Positions 16,412 through 27,585 are shown, numbered from the stretch's first letter. The stretch: DNA of 36,532 nucleotides from Monoraphidium neglectum (GCF_000611645.1 NW_014013434.1:1-36532); one strand, 5' to 3'. Notes: generated by a model not told the origin, from the sequence alone. Numbers and translations: made by a program.

Positions 16412-19400
16412 ATGTTAGGTCAAAGGGCTTCACGCTTCGGGGCTCGCTGCCATCAGGGCAGCGTGACGAGTCCTCATTGGGGTCCCATAGCATGCGGAGT
16501 ACCTTCAACATCACGTGTAAGCCGTTGCTGCGACCGTCTGAGTGCGGTCGTGGGCGCCGAGCAGGCTACCACCCTCGCCCCTTCGGGACCCCTGGATGGC
16601 AATCAGCGCATCCGTGAGGGAGGGCAGGAATCCAAGCTTGTGCAGGCTCAGGTGGGGTCGCTGGCTGCTGCGCGGATCGACATTGCATTGGCGTCCAGAC
16701 AGCTTGCAGCATTGCATGTGTCGAGGCGTGCATGCAATGCGCCTGCCTGCATGCAAGAGCAGTTGGGCAATCAGGAGCTGCAAGAAGCTCACTAGTTGAC
16801 ATCAAGACCAGCGGCACTGCCAGTGGTGTGTGTATGATGCCGTTGCTCATGGTTTGACCTGTCCAATGTGTGCGACGGTGTGTCCGATGCCTGCATATCA
16901 CTACCACCAGGCCAACAAGCGAGACAAGGAGCAGCCAACCATAGCCTCGCAGCTGCAGCCGCTGGTTCCAGGCGCCACCGTGGACGCGGCAGTGGTGGGG
17001 TGCGGTCCTGCGGGGCTGTACCTGGCGGCACAGCTTGCGCAGAGGGGCCTCAGCGTTGGCCTGATCGGTGAGGAAAAACGCAGCATGCGCGCCGCCCATG
17101 GGTGGCTCCTGTTGCCGAAGTTCTCACGCGCATGCAGCATGGATTTGCCGCATTTGCAAACACGAGCTCATCCAGTCGTGCATGGCGGGCATCTCAATCA
17201 GGCTACCAAGCTGCGTCATCCCCCTCCCACCCTGCCCAACTTCCGCAGGCCCTGACAAGCCGTTTGTGAACAACTACGGCGTCTGGGTGGACGAGTTTAA
17301 GGCGGTCGGCATGGACCACACCCTTGAGGTCACGTTTCCCGACGCCCAGTGCTGGTTTGGGGAGGGCAACAAGGTGGGCGAGGGCGTGGCGCTGCGACGC
17401 CAGCGAGGCGGCGCAAGTGGGGGGCCAGCGCAGTGCGTGGTGTTGACGCCAAGCGCCCCGGGCAATGCGATGCGTTTCACACAGACATGCAACGAGCAGT
17501 CAGAAGTAGGACGGAGGCGCGCCGCTGCACACTGCCCTGTCGAGCCATCTTTAAAGCTCACGTGCAAAAGCCCCCCATGCACCTCGTGTGTGGCCCGCAG
17601 GTCAACGTGGGCCGCTCGTATGGCCGTGTCTCGCGCCGCCTGCTGCGCCAGCACCTGCTGCAGCTCTGTGCCGCGGCCGGCGTGACCTACCTCGCCGACG
17701 AGGTGTCAGCCATTGACACGCCCGAGGGCAGCGGCGCGGTTTCCGAGGTCAGGACTGCGGGCGGCGCGGCCCTACGGGCGCGGCTGGTGACGCTCGCGTC
17801 TGGGCAGGCAGCGGGGCGATTCATGAAGTATGAGGAGGGGGCGCCCGTGGTGGCGGCCCAAACGGCGTACGGCATCGAGGCGGAAGTGGAGGGGTGAGCT
17901 GGGGTGCAACAGGCAGTGGAGGGGCGGGGCTGAGCAGCTGGAGTGCAGCTGCCGAGGGGTGACGGCCTGGGCGGAACGTGCTGTCCAGGGTCGCGCTTCA
18001 ACTAGAGGTTGTGGCGGCCGCAGTCCAGGCGCCGTCGGGCGCTGCATAATCGCCAGCGGAGTGCATGTGGCCAACACTGGCGTGCGTTCGAATGTCGAAT
18101 GTCGCTCCCTGCTCGCTCTGCACTTGCAGCTACGGGGAGGCCTATGACAGCAGCGCGATGCTGTTCATGGACTACCGCCGCCACCACACCGGCATCTGGG
18201 AGGGCTCCGCGACGCGCCTCGACAGCGGCAACCACCCAAACGCGAACGACGGCCTGTGGGGCGCCGCTGGCGAGGCGCCGTCGTTTCTGTACGCGATGCC
18301 GCTGGGCGGGGGCCGCGTCTTCCTGGAGGAGACCTGCTTGGTGGCGCGGCCAGCACTGCCATTCAGGGTACTCAAGCGGCGCTTGCAGCGGCGGATGGCG
18401 GCGATGGGCATCAAAGTGCTCAAGGTGAGTGCAAGGGCACGGCGGCTCGGCAACCAGCCGAGGAGGGAGTTGCTGGTGGTGGAGGCGGTTGCTGGTCGTG
18501 AGGAAGCAAGAGCCAGCAGATGGTGGAGCCCTTACGCGTCAGAGCAGCTCCCTCGAACTGCTGGGGTTTTCTGTACTGCCTGGCCATGCGCGGCTTGCGC
18601 TCATCGGCCAGTCTGCCGTGGCGAAGGCGCTGGGCTGTGATAATCGGCGCAGCCAAGGCGTGTTGACGCAGATTGCGACCGCCCGCCGACCGTTGCAGGT
18701 GCACGAGGAGGAGTGGAGCTATATCCCTGTAGGCGGCCCCCTGCCCGCCGAGGGCCAGGCTATAGCAGCATTCGGCGCGGCCGCCAACCTAGTGCACCCC
18801 GCAACGGGCTTCAGCGTCTCCCGCTCCCTCCGCGAGGCGCCCGGCGTCGCGGACGCCGTCGCCGCCACGCTGCGCACGCCCGGCGCCGGCGCGCGGGAGG
18901 CCGCGGCGGCGGTGTGGGCCACGCTGTGGCCTGCAGAGCGACGGCGGCAGGCGGCGTTCCACCTCTTCGGGATGGAGCTGCTGACTCAGCTGGACTTGGG
19001 CGCGACGAACGACTTTTTCAGGACCTTCTTCGCGCTGCCCCCCTACTACTGGCGCGGCTTCCTGGGCTCAAACCTGAGCAGCGTGCAGCTGGTGGTTTTT
19101 GCGATGCTCACATTTGTCCTGGCACCGGCCGGCATCAAGGCCAAGCTGGTGTCGCACCTGTTGACAGGTGAGGCGGCCGCTGCGGCAGGTTGTCCAACAA
19201 GCAACTGGGTGTTCACAGGCAGCAATTCCGGCGACACTGCACACGTGCATACGGGTGCGTGCGCGGGCACACACGCACAAACCGACACGTACGCACAAGC
19301 ATGTGTTTGGCTGCGCAAGAACCTCACGCAGCTCGCGCTCTGCGCGCCACACACGCTCCATCTCTGTGGCGCCCCTGATCTGTCCACCCTTCTGTCCACC

Positions 19401-19568
19401 CTTCTAGACCCCTCTGGCGCCTACCTGGCCCGGAAGTACCTGGGAAGCAGCAGCAGCAGCGGCGGCGACGACGCAGCCAGTGGCGGCAGCAGCGCGCAGG
19501 CAACGGCGGTTGCGGGGCTCCTGATCATTCTGGCACAGCAGGCAAACCAGGGGGGGCTTGACTCATGA
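16412..19568 (+). CDS. LCYE: Lycopene epsilon-cyclase
   Basis: Plastid flavoprotein that forms the epsilon ring of lycopene, the entry to alpha-carotene and lutein. Exons: 16412-16651, 16911-17067, 17249-17373, 17601-17893, 18130-18424, 18699-19167, 19408-19568; 579 residues. Exon 1 is inferred: it starts with an ATG, encodes an Arg/Ser-rich transit-like peptide and joins exon 2 in phase with a CAG|GT donor and CACCAG acceptor. The FAD motif GCGPAG is at about 110-115, followed by VGLIGPDKPFVNNYGVW (created by splicing) and VGRSYGRVSRRLL. FLEETC is at about 336-341, then EEEWSYIPVGGPLP and AAANLVHPATGFSVSRSL. The Cys after FLEET and the EEEWSYIPVGG stretch match epsilon rather than beta cyclases. 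The FFRTFF..LP and GFLGS C-terminal region is present. An unusual tail of about 42 residues follows the normal family end near KYL. Confidence 0.93.
19238..19317 (+). repeat. CA/CG-rich alternating tract in LCYE intron 6
   Basis: Mostly alternating purine-pyrimidine sequence with CACACACGCAC-type runs, inside the intron 19168-19407. Confidence 0.6.
19381..19404 (+). repeat. 12-bp tandem duplication of the polypyrimidine tract at LCYE intron 6 acceptor
   Basis: TGTCCACCCTTC occurs twice in direct succession and is followed immediately by the TAG acceptor (19405-19407) of the last intron. Confidence 0.85.
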
Positions 19569-20967
19569 GATGTGCATGGCGGGCGCGCCAGGCGCGCCGC
19601 TGCAGTCAGGTTGCGCTGCAAAATTGTGACGATGCGGTAAGCGCCATGGACGAGCCAGTGGGGTGCCCTTTTTAATGCGGCTGGCGGCCCTGGTCAGCTG
19701 CGCGGCTGACCGTGGGAGGCCCCATGCCTCTCGTCGCTGTCTATACCTGTTGTTCCAAGCGCAGCCGGCGGTTCCATGGCTCTGGCCACATCCTGGCCAA
19801 TGCATGCTCAGCTTGCACGGTGGCCCAGATACAACCACCCCAGGTGTGCACACAGGCTGTGCATTGAAGAGTTGAACCCCCATGCAGCGGCCTGCGTTTC
19901 GGCCCTGCGCCACGGCACAGGGTACTTGGTGCCGCGGGTCTGGTGCCCCAATTGGTGTTGAGGTTTGTGTCTGTTGGGTTGCAGCACGCTTGCAATGACA
20001 GACTAGATCTGGTTTGACACCCTCTGCTGCGCAGCATGCCGCCCGCTGGCATGCTGAACGCTGGCTATCCTTTTCCAGCGGTGGGCGCAGCGCATGTCGT
20101 CCACGCCCGCCCCCACCCCCCTTGCCTCAGTAATCATCACGTTGCAGCTTGGGCCTGCGGTCCGCGGTACGTGACCTTTGTGGTTGAACATAATTGGTGC
20201 ATCCCGTCTGGATATTTCCGCATGGTCAGCCATCTGGACACCCCTGTCCCAATCATTGATTGAAACCTCAGGCAACCAGCAACTGTGCTGACACCAAGTC
20301 GACGGCACCGTAGCTTCAGGGTGGTGGGTGTGTTTCTGGGTGCAGGCGCGGGTCGACAGGCAGTTGGCCAAGTAATTCATGTTTCTTCATGCATGCGGTG
20401 ATGGCATGCCTAGCAACGCTGCTTGGGGAAGCTGGCCGCTGCAGCCTGCAGAACAAGGGCGTTGGGATCTGTACAGTACCCTTCCAGGCAATGCCATTCA
20501 CAGTAACAACATAAGAAGATGTTGGCCATGATTCAGAGATCAGGTTGCGTGCTACTTGAAGGAAAAGTGAATACATGGACCCATAATGCGTCGTGCCATG
20601 CTCCGTGCTCGCCTGATGACCACCAGGGGGCGATGCACGCCCTGCGCAACGAGAAGCGAACACCCCATGCTACACCGTGAGCATGATGGCATACTTGATG
20701 CTATCAAGTGCATCAATTCGCGCCCTTGGTCGCGGGCCTCCAAGGATTGCATGACAGTCCTGTTTTTGTCCGATCACTTTCGAACCTGCGCGGTATCAGA
20801 GGCGTTCCCGTGCGCCTGAATGCAATGGACTTATCATATGGGTTTCAAGGCATCTTAAAGCCTGTCACAAAGGTCGGAGGTCATCCACCAGATCGCGCAA
20901 TCTGCGCGGGACGCGGGCTCGAAGCCACCCAATCGCACCAGGTGCTCGCTAAGATAGCCCTCTTTAG
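19569..20967. other. Intergenic, nothing recognised
   Basis: Between the LCYE stop and the ankyrin gene, about 1.4 kb. It has lower GC than the flanking exons and only short frames with no recognisable domain. It contains the LCYE 3' UTR and the promoter of the next gene; no TATA box is convincing. Confidence 0.5.
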
Positions 20968-21708
20968 ATGCTTGTGCAGCGTGCTGCATGCGCAGGTCTA
21001 CCGTTGACATCCACAACTCGTGCGTACAGCAGCAACCACTGCCAACGGCGGTTGCGTCGCGCCATGCTGCACCACCACAATGAGTGTAGCGCTGACCGAA
21101 TTGGCGACGATGTGCTGGAGGAAATCTTTTCGCGCGTGGGGACCGCCGAGGAGGGCCTCCTGGTCAGCGCGCTTGGCCGCCGATGGCGCGCGTGGGCGGC
21201 TGCACGCTGGATGGAGCGTGAGGCGGCGTGCGGCCCCGCATTCAAGCAGCGCCCGCTGCCGCTGTGTTTTGTGCGCGACGCATGGCCACGAATGGCGCCG
21301 CACGAGCGGCGCGCCGTGGCCCAGCGCGCCGCCTTTGCTGGGGAGCTGAGCGTCCTGCGCTTTGCGGCGGCTGCGGGCTGCCCGCTCGACGCGACGATCT
21401 GCGAGGAGGCGGCGCGCGGCGGCCACGTGGACGTGCTGCGCGCCGTGCGCAGCGCGGGCTGCCCCTGGGACCGCCGCACCTGCCGCGCCGCCGTCATGGG
21501 CGACCACATTGGCGCGCTGCAGTACGCCCTCGCAAACGGCTGCGAGCGCGACAGCGGCGCTTGCCTCTTGGCGGCAGAGCTCGGCAACGTCGAGGCGCTG
21601 CGTGCGCTGCGGGCGCGCGGCTGCCCCTGGGACCGGGATCTGTGCCGATACCACGCGGATCAGCGCTCGCATGACGGCGTTGTTGACTTCATCGACTGCC
21701 AGCGCTGA
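20968..21708 (+). CDS. Intronless F-box-like/ankyrin-repeat protein (GCPWD type)
   Basis: Single open frame of 246 residues, or 214 from the second ATG at 21064. After the second Met, DDVLEEIFSRV followed by a Trp-rich helix (RRWRAWAAARW) resembles a short F-box. The rest is about four degenerate ankyrin-like repeats of 25-30 residues with the hallmark GCPxD and alternating C-x-x-A: GCPLDATICEEAARGGHVDV, GCPWDRRTCRAAVMGDHIGA, GCERDSGACLLAAELGNVEA, GCPWDRDLCRYHADQRSHDG. Proteins built from GCPWD repeats with an F-box are multicopy in many algae and oomycetes and in giant viruses such as pandoraviruses. F-box/ankyrin proteins commonly recruit substrates to SCF ubiquitin ligases; here that is inference. 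The stretch between the two ATGs (MLVQRAACAGLPL, then RAYSSNHCQRRLRR) could be a mitochondrial presequence or just 5' UTR. Confidence 0.75.
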   Translation: MLVQRAACAGLPLTSTTRAYSSNHCQRRLRRAMLHHHNECSADRIGDDVLEEIFSRVGTAEEGLLVSALGRRWRAWAAARWMEREAACGPAFKQRPLPLCFVRDAWPRMAPHERRAVAQRAAFAGELSVLRFAAAAGCPLDATICEEAARGGHVDVLRAVRSAGCPWDRRTCRAAVMGDHIGALQYALANGCERDSGACLLAAELGNVEALRALRARGCPWDRDLCRYHADQRSHDGVVDFIDCQR

Positions 21709-23518
21709 TGCTCGCAAGGACCTCGTCCGCATGCCACCATGCTCTCCCCGGCCGCGGAAGCGCCTGGATGGCGGGGATGCCGCAGGAGTGCGGCTCGAGG
21801 ATACCCCAGTCAGGGGCTGCTAGAAAGCAGCGACAGCCTGGGGCCGCCTACACCACGGATTGACGCGCCTTGCACCTACCCCCCACAATATGGGAGGCCA
21901 CCTGCAGCGTTGCGCAGCAGGGCCTTGCTGCGCCAGGGCCTGGGCTTGTCACGACTTGCGCAGACATGCAAGGCGCTGGTTCACATATTCCCCGCAGCAG
22001 CATCGGGCGCCCCCTTGCAGCCCACTGGCTGTCAACCATCTCATTAATGATCACCTCCGTCACAAAGGAGCCCTGCATGCAATTCCGAATTTGATTCTGA
22101 TCATCAACCTTACTGTATTATTTCTACTTGCCGCAACTCTGAATACTGTCAACGCCCTCCCAAGCCCCATCAACCATGCTGCATTTCCTGTCAACACCTG
22201 GCCTGCTGCTTTGGGCTGCTTTTGAGGTTCCAGCACTGCTTGCTGGCTCCTCCTCCTCACCAACAAGACTGTACGTTGTCTGCTCTTGCATGGCAAGCTG
22301 CCACCGCGCGCCTGGCGAGCTGAACAGCACAGGCCCCATGCTGGCGCAAAGGGAGGTTTTCAAGGCCTGCCACAGCTGAGCGTAATTTGCACAGCTGGCA
22401 CTGTAGGAGTTTGCCTCAGGCCCTCCACTATGTTGTTCAGATTCAGATGCATACCTCAGGGTTGGCATGTATCCTACCCAAGTTGCCCCACCATTGTGGA
22501 AAGCAAAGGGTGCGCCGTCTCTGGCAAGTATCCAGCCATTGTGATGATGGCAAACTCTGCGGCTCGTTGACCCTTGCACAGCGTCTATTCACCGGGATTG
22601 AGCTTTCAAACACTGCTTAGTCGTTGTCGCTACGCTCCCTTGTTGCGCGTCGCCCGAATGGACTATATACCCTCATTGCAAGCAATACTGATGTGTGTGC
22701 GAGCCAATCTGACCTTGTTCAAAGCCCGTCACACAAGCCGCACTGCACAGCTGTGTTGCGGATGGCGCCTTGAATTTCTTCCAGTCATCACATTATCATA
22801 TAAGTCTCTTTGATCAGGTATGTTGCAGAACCTTCAGGTGTTGTAATCCACGTATCCCTGAGTTGCGCGCATTCCTGAGAGACCGGGACAGTGACAAGTT
22901 GCAAGCTGGGTCAAAATGCTCAGTTGAGGCTCAGGTGATCGACACGCAGGTAATTTTGGTGTATCAAGGTGCACTGGGGGACCAGATTTGGGCACGGATA
23001 GCCCATGCGCTTTGTGGATACCTGCCACGTTTGCTGGGTATGCTGTCTCCGGTGACTGCCAGCCCCTTTGCTCGCCATCCGGTGAACAAGTACTCATCAC
23101 TGCCTGCATGCCCAGAGGTGTTTAGTTTTGTAAACTCGGTATTGAAGGCAGGCAGGTCGATGACAGTCGACGCGGCAGCACATGGAGCACAGCACACCAT
23201 GCCCAGTCACAGCTGAACACGCAGCTGGTGTGGTTGGTGGCCCGTCCGCCGCGATGGTCTTGCCATGGGCTGATATTACCCTATCCAAGTTCTGCTAATT
23301 TTGAAACGTTTTGTCTCATCAGTCCAGCATACAAGACGCTCGTACGCGCTGGTTCGGCGAGGATGGCCTGGACCATGCGTTCGCCCGGGTGCAAGCCTCA
23401 TTGCTCAGGGCATGCTGTAAGACAAAGCTGTCATGGATCTGTCTCTTCACAGGCCGTCAGGCACCCTGGCCCGCGGCGGGTCAAGGATCTGCGCACCCCG
23501 CTCGGCGGCGCCCTCTCT
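21709..23518. other. Intergenic, possible unassigned 5' exon of the FAD monooxygenase
   Basis: About 1.8 kb with roughly 50% GC in the middle. A strong acceptor-like sequence (a pyrimidine-rich run ending CTTCACAG) ends at 23452 and opens the same frame as the FAD monooxygenase, so an upstream exon with a transit peptide may lie here. Minus-strand frame 22124-22579 (151 codons) has no recognisable domain and I do not call it. Confidence 0.4.
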
Positions 23519-25492
23519 ATGACGACAAGGCGGTGCTCTGCTGCTGCACGCCAACCGCTTGGCACAGATCCGCCCGTCGTGATTGCAGGCGCTGGCATCG
23601 CTGGCCTCGCAGCGGCCCTCGCGCTGCACCGTGTGGGCCTGCAGCCGCTGGTGCTGGAGCGCGCCCCCGAGATGCGCGAGCAGGGCAGCGCGATCGCGCT
23701 ATGGGCCAACGCGTGGCGCGCTCTCGACGCGCTAGGCGTCGGCGCGGAGCTGCGCGCGGTGAACCCGCTGCTGCTCGACCGCTTCGAGCTCGCCCGCAGC
23801 GACGGCCGCCTGCTGCGGGGCTTTGACCTGTCACAGTGCGACGCGGCGGCCGGCGGCGGCGAGGCGGCCGAGTTCAGGGGCGTGCGGCGCGGCGCGCTGC
23901 TGGAGGCGCTGCTGGCGGCACTGCCGAGCGGCTGCGTGCGATTCGGGTGCGGTGTGGAGGCGGTCGAGGGGGACGCTCAGCGCGGCCCAGGTGCGTGGAT
24001 GGCGGCCTTTGGAAACAGACGTGCGCAATTGCCTGCTACCCGCGTGCCCGGGCTTGACTGATATCTTGAAATGTGGCGATACTTGTCGGCTGGCCCATGT
24101 GCGTCCGCACAGCGTCAGCAGCGCGTGAGGGTTTTTCCAATGGCTTTGTGGTCGACGTCGCGCGGACGTTTGGATGGGCAGCGGATGGTGCGCTTCCCCA
24201 GTGCCTGGCAGGCATCCGCCCATGAACCCAGCCATCACTCCACCTGGCCCCACTGCTGCGACCTGCGCCCTGTGCGCAGGTGCAAACCCTGTGGTGCGGC
24301 TGACAGACGGAAGCTTCCAGGAGTGTTGCGTGCTGATAGGGGCGGACGGCGTCGGGAGCGCCGTGGCGCGCCACGTGGGGCTGGCGGCGCCGACCTACGC
24401 AGGTGGGTGTGCGCCTCCCCGGAAAGAAAGGGGGATCGCGCTGATGTTTTGAATGCCACGGTGCTCCTCTTCGCGGCCACCTGGGCCGCTGCCCATGCAG
24501 GTGGGGCCGGCAACGAGGCGTGTTGCCACCTGGCGCCCCCATTGAAGGCGGCGATTTTCCCTGCTCGTCCCCCCTCAGGCTATGCAGCGTACCGGGGCGT
24601 GGCGTTGATTCCGCCGGGCAAGCGCCTGCCGCTGCCGGCCAGCACCGTGCGCCAGCTGTGGGGCGCGGGTGTGCGGGCGGGGATGTACCCGCTGTCTGAG
24701 AGCGAGGTCTACTGGTTCACCTGCTTCAACGCCCCCGAGGTGACCTGGGGCCACGCCGGACGCCGCGCATGGATGGCCGGCTGCCCTCACTAGCCTGATG
24801 CAGCCCCCATGCACAGTTGCACCAGGGTGCCTGCTGACACGCACGCGTGAGCATGCACGCGCGCGTGCGGGCGCGTGCGCCGTGCCCCGCAGGACGCCCC
24901 GGTGCCTGCGACGCCCGAGGCCCAGCTGCAGGACGCGCTGTCCATCGTCCAGGGCTGGCGGGGCGGTATTGAGGAGGTCATCCGCAGGACGCCGCCAGAG
25001 ACGCTGTCACGCAGCCGCATCCGAGACAGGTGGGCGGCTCGGGCACTGGCACGGCAGCTGTCTGGGGCGGCTGGCTCGGGCTGGCGCTTTTGGGAGCGGG
25101 CTGCATCTGACGTGCTGCACCTTGCGGCCTGAACAGTCTGATGATTTTGATCCTCCCCTTGTGCAGTGCATTGCGCTGGTGCGGATGGAGCCAGGGGGAT
25201 TGCCAGGCAGCGCTTTTGCAGCCCCCTCAGCCCTGTGACATCACAGGGCATCCGACCAATCACACCACCCAAAACCCACTCCACTCCACACTTACTGTGC
25301 AACGCACTCCACCTCAGGTGGACCCTTGGCGCCTTCGGTCGCGGCCGGGTCACGCTGGCTGGGGACGCCGCGCACCCCATGACGCCCAACCTGGGCCAGG
25401 GCGGCTGCGCGGCCCTGGAGGATGCGGTGGTGCTGGCGCGCGAGCTGCGGCAGGCAGCAGACGCGGCCGGCGGCGGCAGCGGCAGCAGCGGC

Positions 25493-25526
<34 letters not shown>

Positions 25527-25735
25527 CGGACGCTTGGGAGGCGGCGCTGCGGCGGTACGAGGCTGAGCGCTGGCGGCGCTGCCTGCCGCTGACGGTGCGG
25601 TCGTGGGCGTTCGGTTTTGCGCTGCAGCTGCCATATCCTCCGGTGACGGCAGTGAGGGACGTATTTGTGGAGAAGGCGTTCAGCCCCGCCCACTTTTTGG
25701 ACCACACAGCGTATGATGTGGGCGTGCTGGTGTAA
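23519..25735 (+). CDS. CTF2-like FAD-dependent monooxygenase
   Basis: Class A aromatic-hydroxylase-fold flavoprotein related to plant CTF2/MO1-type monooxygenases and, more distantly, zeaxanthin epoxidase; substrate unknown. Exons: 23519-23990, 24280-24402, 24579-24739, 24893-25029, 25318-25735; 436 residues, GT-AG throughout. The Rossmann motif GAGIAG is at about 24-29, with the E of VLERA at its end. The DG motif is [14 protein letters not shown] (about 175-188). [20 protein letters not shown] and the second FAD motif [21 protein letters not shown] (about 307-327) follow the plant CTF2 order. A Gly/Ser tract with nine Ser in a row, coded by AGC repeats, interrupts the helix after [11 protein letters not shown]. 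The first ATG downstream of an acceptor at 23452 was used; ATG 23363 is also in frame and would add a 52-residue Arg/Ser-rich leader, so the N-terminus is uncertain. Confidence 0.88.
24839..24884 (+). repeat. Alternating CG/TG/CA tract in FAD monooxygenase intron 3
   Basis: GCACGCGTGAGCATGCACGC-type strictly alternating sequence lying just upstream of the acceptor at 24892. Such sequence favours Z-DNA. Confidence 0.6.
25494..25523 (+). repeat. AGC repeat encoding poly-Ser in FAD monooxygenase
   Basis: About ten AGC/GGC triplets in the serine frame in the last exon, after the second FAD motif. Confidence 0.8.
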
Positions 25736-26271
25736 CACACATGGCAAAGAGTCCATGTGCAGCGAACGCCATGCGCCTAGACACCAGTTGCGTGTGCGGT
25801 AATGCTTTGGGCGCCTGCGCTGGGTGATGTGCTGAATCACCAAGGGGCCGCGTGTCGAACCATTGCCTTGGTTTGCTCTTAGCTATTGCTGGCCGGGAAC
25901 AAGTGGGTGTCCTGCCCTGTTGCAACGAGGGTGGTCTCATTGTCGCGACACAGCCGCCACGTCATGACGGCATAATGAAATTTGAATCCTACGGTCCCAT
26001 GGGCAAGCGTTGCCGGTGCAACACTCCACGATTGAGTTTGAATCTTGCAACACACACAAAGGCTGCTGCACACGCAACAAATTGTCGCATGTCCCCTTCC
26101 CTGGACTGCTCCTCCCTTCACACTTTACTCCGAGCGCCACGGTCTCCTTTTCTATGATAATACTTGATCGGCATAAAATATTTTCTCTCATCCCGGATCT
26201 ACATCCCACACGCTCGGCCTTCCTCCTCCTCCTGTTACAATAAAGTGAACCAACTCTCGAGCTCAGCACGC
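25736..26271. promoter_or_regulatory. Intergenic with promoter of the LOV-like gene
   Basis: A 536-base gap. An AT-rich block with ATAAAATA at about 26173-26180 lies roughly 95 bases before the next ATG and could serve as a TATA element. Nothing else was recognised. Confidence 0.4.
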
Positions 26272-27585
26272 ATGGCCCTCGCCCGCTCACTTGCTGCAGT
26301 CACATCTCAGCAATCAGCTACAGTGTTGCGCAGCCTCGCCAGGTGGGCCGCCGCTCCCTCGGCTGCTGGCTGCCGCGCCCTTGGTCATGCTGCGTGCATC
26401 AACATGTGTCTCGTCTGGCGCTGGCTGGTACCTTGTGCCTCAAAACACATGCATACCCATCTCACATGATCCTTGAAGTCTTATTTCCCATCCATCACTT
26501 CTCCTGCGGGCCGTGCGCTGCTCCCTCCCCCGCAGCATCGCCGCTGCGCACGGCGCGCCATCAGCCAGCGAGCCTGGCAGCCTCCGCGAGCTGCTGTGGG
26601 GTGCGGCTGGCGAGCGCCCTTCTGACCAGCAGCAGGTGCACTACCATTATAAGGAGCTCTACGCCCATCACCAGCAGCAGCGGCAGCAGGAGCACTACCA
26701 CCAGCAGCAACAGCACCATCAGCAGGACGACGATGCGCCTTCCGTGCGCGGCGCGATCCGGCGCTGCGCCAGCCGGCTGATGTTTGGGCTAGCCCCGGGG
26801 ACGCCGGTGTCTGTAGAGGGCGCGCTGCAGCCCAGTGGCCAGGTGCGCGCTCGTGCGCCGGCGGGGGGAGGCGGCTCCGTGGTCGTCGGGGTGGCCCCCT
26901 TCACGCACCCTGAAGTAGCAGGGAGCGAGTGCAGGCGCATGGCTGGCACGGTCTTGGGGTGCAGCCGCTTGGCGGCTGCGCCAATGTGGTTGCAAAGCCC
27001 GAGCACCTTCAGCCCTCACTTTTTGGATGTTGGTGCATTCCAAAACCCCAGGCGCGCGTTGTGACGGAGGCGACCTACCCTTACCGCGTGGTGCACGCCA
27101 ACGAGGCGTTCCAGCGCGCATCCGGCTGGGCCCCCTCGGAGGCGCACGGCGCGCCGCTGCCGGTGCTGCTCAAGGGGCCCGAGACAGACCCCGCGGCGCT
27201 CAACCAAATCCAGGAGGCGGCCGCCGCGCGGGCTCGCACCTGCGTCGTTTGCGTCACCTACAGGTGTGCAGCCCCACCTCGCGGGGGCCTTCGGGCGCGC
27301 GCGCCGCTGTGTGACCCACTTGCCGACCCATGCACATTCCCATGCCCATCATCCAGGGTCCACGCGCCCGTTGTTATGCTTGAATATCATCAAGCCTCCA
27401 GAACAGCATTGATGATCAATGCCGCCTTGCTTACCCGCCTCTGCAGGAAGGATGGCTCATCCTTTCTGAACCACCTCCAGCTGTCACCGCTGTATGACAC
27501 CGTCGGCCACGTCAGCCACCTGCTGGCGGTGTCGATGCCCCAGGATCTCGCGCCCGGCGGCGCCGACGGGCCCTCGTCCGAATGA
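26272..27585 (+). CDS. Small protein with a degenerate LOV/PAS domain
   Basis: Exons: 26272-26342, 26536-26842, 27052-27263, 27447-27585; 242 residues. The N-terminus (MALARSLAAVTSQQSATVLR) is Arg/Ser/Ala-rich and could target an organelle. Residues about 55-87 are His/Gln-rich. Residues about 128-230 follow a LOV domain from start to end: PYRVVHANEAFQRASGW, SEAHG, KGPETDPAALNQIQEA, YRKDGSSFLNHLQLSPLYD, GHVSHLLAVS. The helix that should read GRNCRFLQ just before GPETD is GAPLPVLLKG (about 159-168), so the photoactive Cys is Pro and its neighbouring Asn and Gln are Leu and Lys. The Asn of LNYRKDG is Thr, and the Gln of the last strand (GVQ) is Ser. The Asn in FxN is kept. The fold call is firm; light sensing by a cysteinyl adduct is excluded by sequence, and flavin binding is doubtful. 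Splicing of exon 1 is less certain than the rest. Confidence 0.82.
26632..26727 (+). repeat. CAG/CAC-rich tract encoding His/Gln-rich linker
   Basis: Degenerate CAG, CAC and CAT codons in exon 2 of the LOV-like gene, giving alternating Gln and His residues. Confidence 0.7.

Noticed and set aside
22124..22579. Minus-strand frame of 151 codons (HHHNGWILARDG...), with a possible splice to a GSFVTEVIINEMV frame near 22070
   Set aside because: No recognisable domain and roughly 50% GC unlike real exons here; frames of similar length occur by chance in other non-coding stretches. Transcript evidence would be needed.
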